This document shows, piece after piece, positions 5,652 through 11,758 of a stretch of DNA of 12,682 bases. A program made the translations under genes and the position numbers. The number at the start of each line of letters is the position of its first letter. Positions within the stretch are counted from its first letter, which is position 1. Origin of the DNA: Actinomycetes bacterium (GTDB taxonomy: Bacteria > Actinomycetota > Actinomycetes > Actinomycetales > Cellulomonadaceae); NCBI GenBank assembly GCA_023390875.1, contig JAEWCA010000430.1:1-12682 (forward strand), read 5' to 3'. The notes beneath the pieces are model-generated. The model was not told the origin of the DNA and ran no database searches. It was given only the letters and a program-made list of their open reading frames with translations.

Positions 5652-6062
5652 ATGTCCACGCAGTCCACGCCACCGGGCGGCGGCAAGTCGGTAGGCGAGC
5701 TGGTGAGCGAGGTCAGCGAGCTGACCTCACGCCTGGTGCGCGCCGAGATCGACCTGGCCAAGGAGGAGATCACCGGGCGGGCGCAGCAGCTCGGCGTCGG
5801 CGCCGGGCTGCTCGGCGCCGCGGGCCTCCTCGCGCTCTACCTGCTCGCCGCCGCGATCGCCACCGCCATCCTCGCCCTGTGCACCGTGTGGGCGCCCTGG
5901 CTCGCCGCGCTCGTCGTGACGGCCGCGCTGCTGCTGGTCGTCGTGGTGCTCGCACTGGTCGGCGTGAACCGGCTGAAGAAGGGGTCGCCGCCCAAGCCGG
6001 CGCGCGCGATCGAGAACGTGCAGCAGGACATCGACGCCGTGAAGGCAGGGATCACGTCATGA
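5652..6062 (+). CDS. Phage holin family protein (Phage_holin_3_6-like membrane protein)
   Basis: A 136-residue membrane protein. After a Gly/Pro-rich start comes an amphipathic helix with the typical VSELTSRLVRAEIDLAKEEI stretch (residues 21-40), then two hydrophobic segments (about 48-78 and 83-105), a basic NRLKK turn and a soluble tail. This is the usual form of the chromosomal actinobacterial family named after phage holins. No lysin or phage gene lies near, so lysis is not its likely job; the inner-membrane location is inferred from the helices. ATG 5652 is preceded by GGAGGG (5638-5643). Its stop overlaps the DUF3618 gene start (TCATGA), so the two are translationally coupled, and 124 bases separate it from the previous membrane-protein gene. 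Confidence 0.88.
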   Translation: MSTQSTPPGGGKSVGELVSEVSELTSRLVRAEIDLAKEEITGRAQQLGVGAGLLGAAGLLALYLLAAAIATAILALCTVWAPWLAALVVTAALLLVVVVLALVGVNRLKKGSPPKPARAIENVQQDIDAVKAGITS

Positions 6063-6400
6063 GCGCCGACAAGCCGCAGGACACCACCCGGGCGGGCGAC
6101 GACAAGGCCGCGACCGACAAGCCGTCGCCGCCGCCGTTCACCACGCCGCGCATCCTCGAGCTCGAGGCCGAGGTGGCCGCGACCCGGGCACGCCTCGCGT
6201 CGACGGTCGACGAGCTCACGGACGCGCTCGACCCGCGCGTGCAGGCCTCGAAGGCGGTCGGCAGCGGCAAGCAGCTCTTCAAGGACGCCGTGAGCTCCGA
6301 CGCCGACCCGAAGGCCCGCACCCGGGCGCGCATGGTCATCGGAGGTGCGGTGGCGGTGGTCGCGCTGCTCGTCGCGGCCCGGCTGCGCTCGCACGACTGA
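6059..6400 (+). CDS. DUF3618 domain-containing membrane protein
   Basis: A 113-residue protein with a disordered, charged N-terminus (1-28), the DUF3618 core (about 30-80: PRILELEAEVAATRARLAST followed by VDELTDALDPR), and one C-terminal membrane segment (about 92-108) ending in RLRSHD. The core should form an amphipathic helix lying at or near the membrane. The ATG at 6059 overlaps the stop of the holin-family gene by four bases, the arrangement in which this family is usually met in actinobacteria. The function is unknown; the constant pairing suggests a shared membrane complex. A GC-rich hairpin follows the stop by six bases, so this is the last gene of the unit. Confidence 0.9.
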   Translation: MSADKPQDTTRAGDDKAATDKPSPPPFTTPRILELEAEVAATRARLASTVDELTDALDPRVQASKAVGSGKQLFKDAVSSDADPKARTRARMVIGGAVAVVALLVAARLRSHD

Positions 6401-6406
6401 TCCGCA

Positions 6407-6439
6407 TCGGGCGCGCACCGCACCACGGCGCGCGCCCGA
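6407..6439 (+). terminator. Hairpin terminator after DUF3618 gene
   Basis: TCGGGCGCGC (6407-6416) pairs perfectly with GCGCGCCCGA (6430-6439) around a 13-base loop, starting six bases after the stop codon. No T-tract follows, as is common for GC-rich actinobacterial terminators. Confidence 0.65.
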
Positions 6440-6467
6440 GCTGCCAGGCGGCTGAGCGCGGAGCGAC

Positions 6468-6633
6468 CCACGACTGGCCCCCGCTCCCGCCGGGTGACCG
6501 GTCTCGGCTCGCGCCGGGTGACTGGTCTCGTCCCCCGCCGGGTGACTGGTCTCGTCTCCCGCCGAGCGACTGGTCTCGTCTCCCGCCGAGCGACTGGTCT
6601 CGGCTCCCGCCGGGCGACCCGTGGTCGTCCGCC
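6468..6633. repeat. 24-bp tandem repeat array (minisatellite)
   Basis: Five back-to-back 24-base units occupy 6492-6611 (starting at 6492, 6516, 6540, 6564, 6588), of the form GRGYGACYGGTCTCGNCTCCCGCC, with GGTCTC recurring exactly every 24 bases (6500, 6524, 6548, 6572, 6596). Degenerate partial units flank both sides. It lies in the 392-base gap between the DUF3618 gene and bldC, which otherwise holds only two terminators. The period is a multiple of three, so every frame reads as an 8-residue repeat, but no frame has a ribosome binding site or credible start. I treat it as non-coding. Confidence 0.88.
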
Positions 6634-6729
6634 GGCTCAGGCGAGGCGGCCGTCAGCCGGCCGGGCCGGTAGCCGCCCCCCGCCACGCTGCGGGGGTCGG
6701 GCGCCGGCACACCGGGGCGCGCGCACGCA

Positions 6730-6758
6730 AGAACGCCGGTGCCAGGCACCGACGTTCT
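6730..6758 (-). terminator. Terminator of bldC
   Basis: Read on the minus strand, AGAACGTCGGTGCC and GGCACCGGCGTTCT form a 14-bp stem with one G-T pair and continue into TTGCGTG. It begins 34 bases after the bldC stop. The loop must open to more than the single unpaired base, so the stem is slightly shorter in practice. Confidence 0.78.
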
Positions 6759-6792
6759 GCCCGCGACCCGAGGGTCGCGACGTGAGGAAGGC

Positions 6793-7005
6793 TCAGTCGT
6801 CCGCGGGACGCTGCGGCTGCGGGACGCCGTTCAGCAGATCCCGCACCTCGGACTCGCGGTAGCGGCGATGCCCTCCGAGCGTCCTGATCGACGACAGCTT
6901 GCCGGCCTTCGCCCAACGGGTGACGGTCTTGGGGTCGACGCGGAACAGCGTCGCGACCTCGGACGGCGTGAGCAGGGTCTCGGACTCTGCGGGATGCGTA
7001 GTCAT
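6793..7005 (-). CDS. bldC: BldC-family MerR-like DNA-binding protein
   Basis: A 70-residue protein that is almost only a winged helix-turn-helix: LLTPSEVATLFRVDPKTVTR (residues 11-30) is the helix-turn-helix and IRTLGGHRRYRESEV (40-54) the wing. The sequence follows Streptomyces BldC nearly word for word (EVATxFRVDPKTVTRWAKAGKL, SIRTLGGHRRYRE). In Streptomyces BldC binds direct repeats as head-to-tail oligomers and delays entry into development; in a non-sporulating relative the role is likely a different global one. The ATG at 7005 has an excellent GGAGG seven bases upstream, and longer in-frame extensions are not supported. It is divergent from the DUF3073 gene across 457 bases, and a strong hairpin lies after its stop. 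Confidence 0.94.
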   Translation of the reverse strand: MTTHPAESETLLTPSEVATLFRVDPKTVTRWAKAGKLSSIRTLGGHRRYRESEVRDLLNGVPQPQRPADD

Positions 7006-7462
7006 CAGCTTGCCTCCTGGCGAGCGTGCGGCCGAGGGTGCGCCCGAGTTTCTGTCGGGACACTCCGACCACGACTGGAGCGGGTGGAACCGGGGTCGAG
7101 CGGGTGATGCTGAGGACGTCGTGCCCTCTACTCCTGTGTCAGGCACCTAGCATGAACGAACGGAACAGAAGCCGCATTCCAGGACACGGTGTGACAGGTG
7201 AACCTTCACATGACGTCCACCGGCCCCGTGCCTGGAGCAAGTCCCTGACCGCACTGTCAGCCTAAACCCGACAAATGGTTCCAGTCGCCCCCTGCGACAC
7301 GTTCTCCGTGAAGCCGAACCGTGACGAGAGTCGCGACGGCGCAAGTGGTCGGAATGCCAGAGGACCATGTACCGTTGCACCGCGAAGAGACGAATCAGCA
7401 CCCCGGGGCCGCACGTGTCAGCACGGAGCCGCCCCGCATCCACGTAAGAGGGGGTCGATGCC
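7006..7462. other. Divergent intergenic region, bldC / DUF3073
   Basis: No credible gene is seen in these 457 bases: the open frames lack ribosome binding sites and their amino-acid content looks random. The middle part (about 7141-7270) is clearly poorer in GC than its flanks, as expected for regulatory DNA. It holds a GAACGAACGGAACAGAA direct-repeat run (7154-7170), an imperfect inverted repeat at 7190-7210, and a smaller one, CTGAC-N6-GTCAG, at 7245-7260. Promoters for both genes must lie here, but I cannot fix a -35/-10 pair with confidence. Confidence 0.6.
7190..7210. promoter_or_regulatory. Imperfect palindrome, candidate operator
   Basis: TGTGA-C-AGGT, a two-base centre, then ACCT-TCACA form a nine-base-pair inverted repeat interrupted by one extra C. 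It sits in the low-GC middle of the bldC/DUF3073 spacer. The arm spacing does not fit a CRP site. A dimeric repressor or activator could bind here; no regulator can be named. Confidence 0.4.
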
Positions 7463-7669
7463 ATGGGGCGCGGCCGTCAGAAGGCTAAGCAGACGAAGGT
7501 GGCCCGGGAGCTGAAGTACTTCAGCCCGGAGACCAACTACCGAGCCCTGGAGCAGGAGCTCGGGTCGCATGGCCACAACGACCTCGGTACCGACAGCCGC
7601 CGTGGAGGCGCTGCGGTCGACACCGATGACGAGGACGACGACTACCGTCGCTGGTCCGACGACGACTGA
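7463..7669 (+). CDS. DUF3073 domain-containing protein
   Basis: A 68-residue soluble protein of the actinobacterial DUF3073 family. It opens with the hallmark MGRGRQKAKQTKVARELKYF (residues 1-20), continues with SPETNYRALEQEL (21-33) and ends in a very acidic tail (TDDEDDDYRRWSDDD). A basic head and acidic tail suggest nucleic-acid or ribosome contact, but no function is established to my knowledge. AGAGGGGG at 7447-7454 is a strong ribosome binding site eight bases before the ATG. It lies between divergent bldC and convergent purM, a neighbourhood I recall from other actinobacteria. A perfect 9-bp hairpin follows the stop by about 30 bases. Confidence 0.93.
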   Translation: MGRGRQKAKQTKVARELKYFSPETNYRALEQELGSHGHNDLGTDSRRGGAAVDTDDEDDDYRRWSDDD

Positions 7670-7700
7670 CCGGCTCGTCGCGCGCTGACCGTCCCGCTGC

Positions 7701-7729
7701 GCGGTCCGGCCGGCCACGATCCGGACCGC
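7701..7729 (+). terminator. Terminator of the DUF3073 gene
   Basis: GCGGTCCGG (7701-7709) and CCGGACCGC (7721-7729) form a perfect 9-bp stem with an 11-base loop, 31 bases after the stop codon. It lacks a T-tract. The rest of the 306-base gap to purM shows no gene and contains a degenerate repeat. Confidence 0.65.
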
Positions 7730-7893
7730 CGGCCCGGGCGTCTCGGCACCGTGATCTCGCGTGTTCTCGCTCGTGCGCCGACCGACGCCCGCCGTAGCCG
7801 CTCAGGCGAACGACGGGCGTCGATGTCGTCCCCGACCGGTCGCGCCGCCCCTCGGTCGCCGGCGCTCAGCCCGAGCACCCGGTCCTGCGCGTG

Positions 7894-7991
7894 ACGACCC
7901 GGGCCCACGTACGACTCGTCCGGCGCGACACGACCCGGTCCGGGGTACGACTGGACCCGGCGCGGCACGACGTGGTCAGACGCGGTACGAC
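7894..7991. repeat. Degenerate ACGAC repeat array overlapping the purM 3' end
   Basis: ACGAC recurs at 7894, 7911, 7930, 7947, 7967 and 7987 (steps of 17, 19, 17, 20 and 20), each followed by a similar CCCGG/CCGGCGCGG stretch. On the minus strand it reads as pairs GTCGTG(C/T)CGCGCCGG then GTCGTAC, giving a higher-order unit of about 36-37 bases. The last units run through the purM stop (7976-7978) into its final codons (GSYRV). It may act as the end region of the pur transcript. Confidence 0.7.
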
Positions 7992-9097
7992 CCGGTGAGC
8001 CGGACGGCCCCGCCGTGCACGCCCTTGGTGCCGGCGACGAACCCGGGCGCACCGACGACGTCGGCGACCGGGTCGGTGTCCCGGACGGAGCCGAGCACCC
8101 AGGCGGGCAGCCCCAGCTCGGTGGCGTGCGCGAGGACGCCGTCGACCGCGTCGGCGGCGACGATCGCGACCATGCCGACCCCGAGGTTCAGGGTCCCCTC
8201 GAGGTCGTGCCACGGCACCTGACCGAGGCGCTGGACGAGCGAGAACACGGGCGGCAGCTGCCACCCGCCGCGGTCGACGTCGGCGACGAGGCCGGTCGGC
8301 AGCACGCGCGCGACGTTGGACGCGAGTCCCCCGCCGGTCACGTGGCTGAACGCGTGGATGCCGGTGACGCCGGCGCGCTCGACGAGGGCGAGGACGTCGC
8401 TCGCGTACACGCGGGTGGGCTCGAGGAGCTCCTCCCCGAGGGTGCGGCCGAGCTCGTCGACGTGCCGGTCGAGGCCCCAGCCGGCGGAGCGGACGACGGC
8501 CCGGACGAGCGAGTAGCCGTTGGAGTGCAGGCCGCTCGACCCGAGCGCTACGAGCACGTCGCCGGCGCGGACGCGGTCCGGACCCAGCAGCTCGTCGGCC
8601 TCGACGACACCCGTCGCGGCACCGGCCACGTCGTACTCGTCTGGCCCGAGCAGCGCGGGGTGCTCGGCGGTCTCGCCGCCGACGAGCGCGGTGCCGGCGA
8701 CCGAGCAGGCGGCCGCGATCCCCCGCACCACGTCGGCGATCCGCTCCGGCACGACCTTGCCGCACGCGATGTAGTCCGTCATGAACAGCGGCTTGGCGCC
8801 GACCACGACGATGTCGTCGACGACCATGCCCACCAGGTCGAACCCGATGGTGTCGTGGACGTCGAGGGCCTGCGCGATGGCGACCTTGGTGCCGACGCCG
8901 TCGGTCGACGTCGCGAGCAGCGGCCGGCGGTACCGGGTGAGCTCGGTCGCGTCGTACAGGCCGGCGAAGCCACCGACCCCGCCGAGGACCTGCGGACCGT
9001 GCGTCGCAAGAACCGCGTGCTTCATGAGCTCGACGGCCTTGTCGCCCGCCTCGGTGTCGACGCCCGCGGTGGCGTACGTGATCTGCGCGTCGGTCAC
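7976..9097 (-). CDS. purM: Phosphoribosylformylglycinamidine cyclo-ligase (PurM)
   Basis: A 373-residue AIR synthetase: it closes formylglycinamidine ribonucleotide to aminoimidazole ribonucleotide with ATP, step 5 of purine synthesis, in the cytoplasm. Signatures of the PurM ATP-grasp-like fold are present: ITYATAGVDTEAGDKAVE at the start, STDGVGTK (residues 64-71), the DLVGMVVDDIVVVGAKPLFMTDY stretch (87-109), GETAEHP, and HAFSHVTGGG in the second domain. The C-terminus runs slightly longer than in many homologues. The GTG at 9097 overlaps the purF stop as GTGA, which fixes the start and implies translational coupling. It is the last gene of a minus-strand set; a degenerate repeat array, not a clear hairpin, follows it. 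Confidence in the family is very high. Confidence 0.97.
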   Translation of the reverse strand: MTDAQITYATAGVDTEAGDKAVELMKHAVLATHGPQVLGGVGGFAGLYDATELTRYRRPLLATSTDGVGTKVAIAQALDVHDTIGFDLVGMVVDDIVVVGAKPLFMTDYIACGKVVPERIADVVRGIAAACSVAGTALVGGETAEHPALLGPDEYDVAGAATGVVEADELLGPDRVRAGDVLVALGSSGLHSNGYSLVRAVVRSAGWGLDRHVDELGRTLGEELLEPTRVYASDVLALVERAGVTGIHAFSHVTGGGLASNVARVLPTGLVADVDRGGWQLPPVFSLVQRLGQVPWHDLEGTLNLGVGMVAIVAADAVDGVLAHATELGLPAWVLGSVRDTDPVADVVGAPGFVAGTKGVHGGAVRLTGSYRV

Positions 9098-10641
9098 GGG
9101 TGCTCCAGGGCGGTCGCGCCGCCGGCAGTCGGGACGATGGTCAGCAGCCCGTCCTCGGGCGCGCCGAGCGGGAGCTCGTTCTGCTCGAGGAGGTGCTTGC
9201 CGAGCCGGTCGGCGGGCGGCAGCTCGATGGGGTAGCGGCCGGAGAAGCAGGCGGTGCACAGCTGGGACGCGGGCTGCTCGGTGGCCTCGACCAGGCCCTC
9301 CTCGGAGATGTAGCCGAGCGAGTCCGCGCCGAGCGACGCGGCGATCTCGTCGGCCGACAGCCCGTTCGCGATGAGCTCGGCGCGCGAGGCGAAGTCGATG
9401 CCGTAGAAGCACGGCCACTTCACGGGCGGCGAGCTGATCCGGACGTGCACCTCGGCGGCGCCGGCCTCGCGCAGCATGCGGATGAGCGCGCGCTGGGTGT
9501 TGCCGCGCACGATCGAGTCGTCGACGACCACGAGCCGCTTGCCGCGGATGACCTCGCGCAGCGGGTTGAGCTTGAGCCGGATGCCGAGCTGCCGCAGCGT
9601 CTGCGACGGCTGGATGAACGTGCGGCCGACGTACGCGTTCTTCGTCAGGCCCTGGCCGAACGGGATGCCCGACTCGGTCGCGTAGCCGACGGCCGCGGGC
9701 GTGCCCGACTCCGGCACGGGGATGACGAGGTCGGCGTCGACCGGGTGCTCGACGGCGAGGCGGCGGCCCATCGCGACGCGCGCGGCGTGCACCGAGCGAC
9801 CGGCGATCGTGGTGTCCGGGCGGGCCAGGTACACGTACTCGAAGATGCAGCCGGCCCGGTCGACCTCGGCGAACCGGGTGGACCGCAGGCCGTCGGCGTC
9901 GATCGCGATGAACTCGCCCGGCTCGATCTCGCGGACGAACGACGCACCGACGATGTCGAGCGCGGGCGTCTCGCTCGCCACGACCCAGCCGCGCTCGAGG
10001 CGGCCGAGGACGAGCGGGCGCACGCCCTGCGGGTCGCGCGCGGCGTAGAGCGTGGTCTCGTCCATGAAGACGAGGCTGAACGCGCCGCGCAGGCGCGGGA
10101 GGACCTCGAGCGCCGTGGCCTCGAGCGTGTGGTCGGGGTCGCCCGCGAGCAGCGCGGTGACGAGCGCCGTGTCGGTGGTGTTGCCGCGCGCGAGCTCGCC
10201 GCGGCGCTGGCTGCCGTACCGCTCGGCGACGAGGTCGACGAGCTCGGCGGTGTTGGTGAGGTTGCCGTTGTGGCCGAGCGCGACGGTGCCGGCGGCCGTC
10301 GGGCCGAGCGTCGGCTGCGCGTTCTCCCAGGTGGACCCGCCGGTGGTCGAGTACCGGGCGTGGCCGATGGCGATGTGCCCCTGCAGCGCGTTGAGCGCGG
10401 TCTCGTCGAAGACCTGCGACACGAGCCCCATGTCCTTGTAGACCAGGAGCTGCTGGCCGTTCGACGTCGCGATGCCGGCCGACTCCTGCCCGCGGTGCTG
10501 CAGGGCGTAGAGGCCGAAGTACGCGAGCTTGGCGACTTCTTCGCCGGGAGCCCACACACCGAAGACGCCGCAGGCGTCCTGGGGGCCCTTTTCGTTCGGA
10601 AGGAGATCGTGGTTCAGACGTCCGTCTGCGCGGGGTGCCAC
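9094..10641 (-). CDS. purF: Amidophosphoribosyltransferase (PurF)
   Basis: A 515-residue enzyme making 5-phosphoribosylamine from PRPP and glutamine, the first committed step of purine synthesis. It is of the Bacillus iron-sulfur type: a short propeptide precedes the catalytic Cys24 (DACGVFGVW), which is exposed by autoprocessing; the N-terminal Ntn glutaminase domain spans roughly 24-250; the PRPP loop VVVDDSIVRGNT is at 371-382; and four Cys that fit the 4Fe-4S ligands are at 265, 411, 462 and 465 (CTAC). I took the GTG at 10641, which leaves a 23-residue propeptide; an upstream in-frame start at 10698 would add residues unlike the family. GACCAT, six bases before the GTG, is a weak leaderless -10. 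It overlaps purM by four bases and lies 108 bases after a small membrane-protein gene. Confidence 0.96.
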   Translation of the reverse strand: MAPRADGRLNHDLLPNEKGPQDACGVFGVWAPGEEVAKLAYFGLYALQHRGQESAGIATSNGQQLLVYKDMGLVSQVFDETALNALQGHIAIGHARYSTTGGSTWENAQPTLGPTAAGTVALGHNGNLTNTAELVDLVAERYGSQRRGELARGNTTDTALVTALLAGDPDHTLEATALEVLPRLRGAFSLVFMDETTLYAARDPQGVRPLVLGRLERGWVVASETPALDIVGASFVREIEPGEFIAIDADGLRSTRFAEVDRAGCIFEYVYLARPDTTIAGRSVHAARVAMGRRLAVEHPVDADLVIPVPESGTPAAVGYATESGIPFGQGLTKNAYVGRTFIQPSQTLRQLGIRLKLNPLREVIRGKRLVVVDDSIVRGNTQRALIRMLREAGAAEVHVRISSPPVKWPCFYGIDFASRAELIANGLSADEIAASLGADSLGYISEEGLVEATEQPASQLCTACFSGRYPIELPPADRLGKHLLEQNELPLGAPEDGLLTIVPTAGGATALEHP

Positions 10642-10749
10642 GTGCCTATGGTCGCACACGGCCCGGGTGGCGCCGCGGACGGCCCGAGGTCCGGACACCG
10701 TCCCCGGCGGAGCGGGAGGAACCGGACGCCGCGGCGGCGGGCTGCGGGA

Positions 10750-11196
10750 TCAGTCCGCGCGACGGGCGCGGCGCACGCTGCGGCGGTCCGCGACGACGGC
10801 CAGGAGACCGCCGAGGAAGCCGCCGACCACCGCCCCCGTGACCGCCATGACCGTGCGGACCGCGTTCTCGCCGTCGAGGAACGGCAGGAAGCCCGACCCG
10901 TCGGCGACGCGCGGCACGTCGGGCTGGACCACCTGGGTGAGCACGAGCGCGACGACGATGCCGACGAGCGCGCCCGCGGTGATGAACGCGCCGAACTTCG
11001 GGGCGTGCCGGACGGTGGCAGGCTGCGCCTCGCGGATCAGCTCGGCCTCCGTCGGCTCGGGCGCGTCGACGGGCTCGGGGGCCTCGACGGGCTCGAGGGT
11101 CTCGCCCGGCTCGGGAGCCGGGACGGGCTCGGAGGCGTCCACCCGTGCGGGGGCCTCGTCCGGCTGCGCGGGCGTGGTGGGCTCGGTCGACGACAC
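10750..11196 (-). CDS. Uncharacterised two-helix membrane protein upstream of purF
   Basis: A 148-residue protein with no family I can name. Residues 1-55 are a disordered Pro/Glu/Ala-rich stretch with EPVEAPEPVDAPEPTEAE-type repeats. Two membrane segments follow (about 68-90 and 113-136), separated by a loop with GSGFLPFLDGE, and a very basic tail (RRSVRRARR) ends the chain. By the positive-inside rule the C-terminus should be cytoplasmic, placing the acidic N-terminus there too. The GTG start at 11196 comes six bases after TAGGAT, implying a leaderless mRNA; no ribosome binding site is seen. It lies 47 bases after the sterol-carrier-like gene and 108 before purF, all on one strand. Similar small proteins occur near purF in related genomes as I recall, but no link with purine synthesis is shown. 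Confidence 0.78.
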   Translation of the reverse strand: MSSTEPTTPAQPDEAPARVDASEPVPAPEPGETLEPVEAPEPVDAPEPTEAELIREAQPATVRHAPKFGAFITAGALVGIVVALVLTQVVQPDVPRVADGSGFLPFLDGENAVRTVMAVTGAVVGGFLGGLLAVVADRRSVRRARRAD

Positions 11197-11202
11197 CCCG
11201 TG

Positions 11203-11208
11203 ATCCTA
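11203..11208 (-). promoter_or_regulatory. Candidate -10 element of the 148-residue membrane-protein gene
   Basis: TAGGAT on the minus strand ends six bases before the GTG start at 11196, so transcription should begin at or next to the start codon. No -35 is recognisable at 16-19 bases. The close match to the other TAGGNT elements in this window supports it. Confidence 0.45.
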
Positions 11209-11243
11209 GGTCAGCGCCGCGTGCACCCTCGTCGGGCCGGAGG

Positions 11244-11624
11244 TCAGGGACGCTGCCGGGCGGCCTGGAGCGGCAGCCAGTCGCGCAGGTCGGCGCGCTC
11301 CCCCGAGGCCCGGACCCGGCCGGCCGCCACCGCGTCGTCCCACGTCAGGCTGCCGGTCGCGAGCTGGAGCCACGTCTGCGGGTCGGTCTCGACGACGTTG
11401 GGCGGGGTGCCGCGGGTGTGACGAGGACCCTCGACGGCCTGCACGGCACCGTCGGGCGGGACGCGGACCTCGACGGCGTTGCCGGGAGCGACCTCGGCGA
11501 GCTCCTCGAGCGTGAAGCGCACGGCCGTGCGACGGGCGGCGACGGGGACGTCGTCGGGCGCGGCGCGCCAGGTGCTCAGCGCGGCGCGCCCGTCGGACGG
11601 CTCGGTGCGGCGACGTGGGGGCAT
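11244..11624 (-). CDS. Sterol carrier family protein (SCP-2-like)
   Basis: A 126-residue protein of the actinobacterial 'sterol carrier family' group (SCP_3-like). After a basic start (PPRRR) come a helix, a [23 protein letters not shown] strand region (about 35-57), the motif [23 protein letters not shown] (69-91), and a final [20 protein letters not shown] segment (94-113) that matches the usual SCP-2 helix and strand ending. Members should bind a hydrophobic ligand in the cytoplasm, but the ligand is unknown and bacteria of this kind make no sterols. The ATG at 11624 follows CACAAT by six bases, again with no clear ribosome binding site. It is the first of four minus-strand genes reaching to purM; whether all are one operon is open. 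Confidence 0.85.
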   Translation of the reverse strand: MPPRRRTEPSDGRAALSTWRAAPDDVPVAARRTAVRFTLEELAEVAPGNAVEVRVPPDGAVQAVEGPRHTRGTPPNVVETDPQTWLQLATGSLTWDDAVAAGRVRASGERADLRDWLPLQAARQRP

Positions 11625-11630
11625 GACCCC

Positions 11631-11636
11631 ATTGTG
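11631..11636 (-). promoter_or_regulatory. Weak candidate -10 of the sterol-carrier-like gene
   Basis: CACAAT on the minus strand matches TATAAT at four of six places and ends six bases before the ATG at 11624. The spacing agrees with the other leaderless candidates here. No -35 is seen. Confidence 0.3.
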
Positions 11637-11693
11637 TCGGCGCCGGCATGCGCAGGGCTGGTCGTGCGTGCCGGTCCGGACATGGAAACCGCA

Positions 11694-11728
11694 GGCCCGC
11701 GGACGGCGTCGTGGCTCGTCCGCGGGCC
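11694..11728 (-). terminator. Terminator of the GH6 cellulase gene
   Basis: GGCCCGCGGACG (11694-11705) and CGTCCGCGGGCC (11717-11728) form a perfect 12-bp stem with an 11-base loop, 30 bases after the cellulase stop. On the minus strand TGCGGTTTCC follows. Confidence 0.8.
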
Positions 11729-11758
11729 CGCGGCAGTCGGGGCCCTAGAGGGGTGGTG

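Noticed and set aside
5084..6062. Prophage remnant suggested by two holin-like genes beside tRNA-Phe
   Set aside because: No integrase, lysin, structural gene or duplicated tRNA 3' end is present, and this holin family is chromosomal in many actinobacteria.
6492..6611. CRISPR array
   Set aside because: Units adjoin directly with no unique spacers, and no cas gene is near.
6494..6862. Protein-coding gene with an 8-residue repeat
   Set aside because: No ribosome binding site or conserved start, the frame runs through the bldC terminator and into bldC antisense, and all frames look repetitive because the period is a multiple of three.
7190..7210. CRP-type binding site (TGTGA...TCACA)
   Set aside because: The half-sites are 11 bases apart instead of the 6 expected for CRP; kept only as an unassigned palindrome.
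10642..10749. Purine riboswitch or purF leader regulator
   Set aside because: The gap is very GC-rich with only weak hairpins, and I see neither the conserved purine-aptamer core nor a clear operator.
9100..11421. Open frame of 773 codons on the plus strand opposite purF
   Set aside because: Antisense to PurF, whose catalytic and iron-sulfur residues are intact. The product shows no domain and no ribosome binding site.
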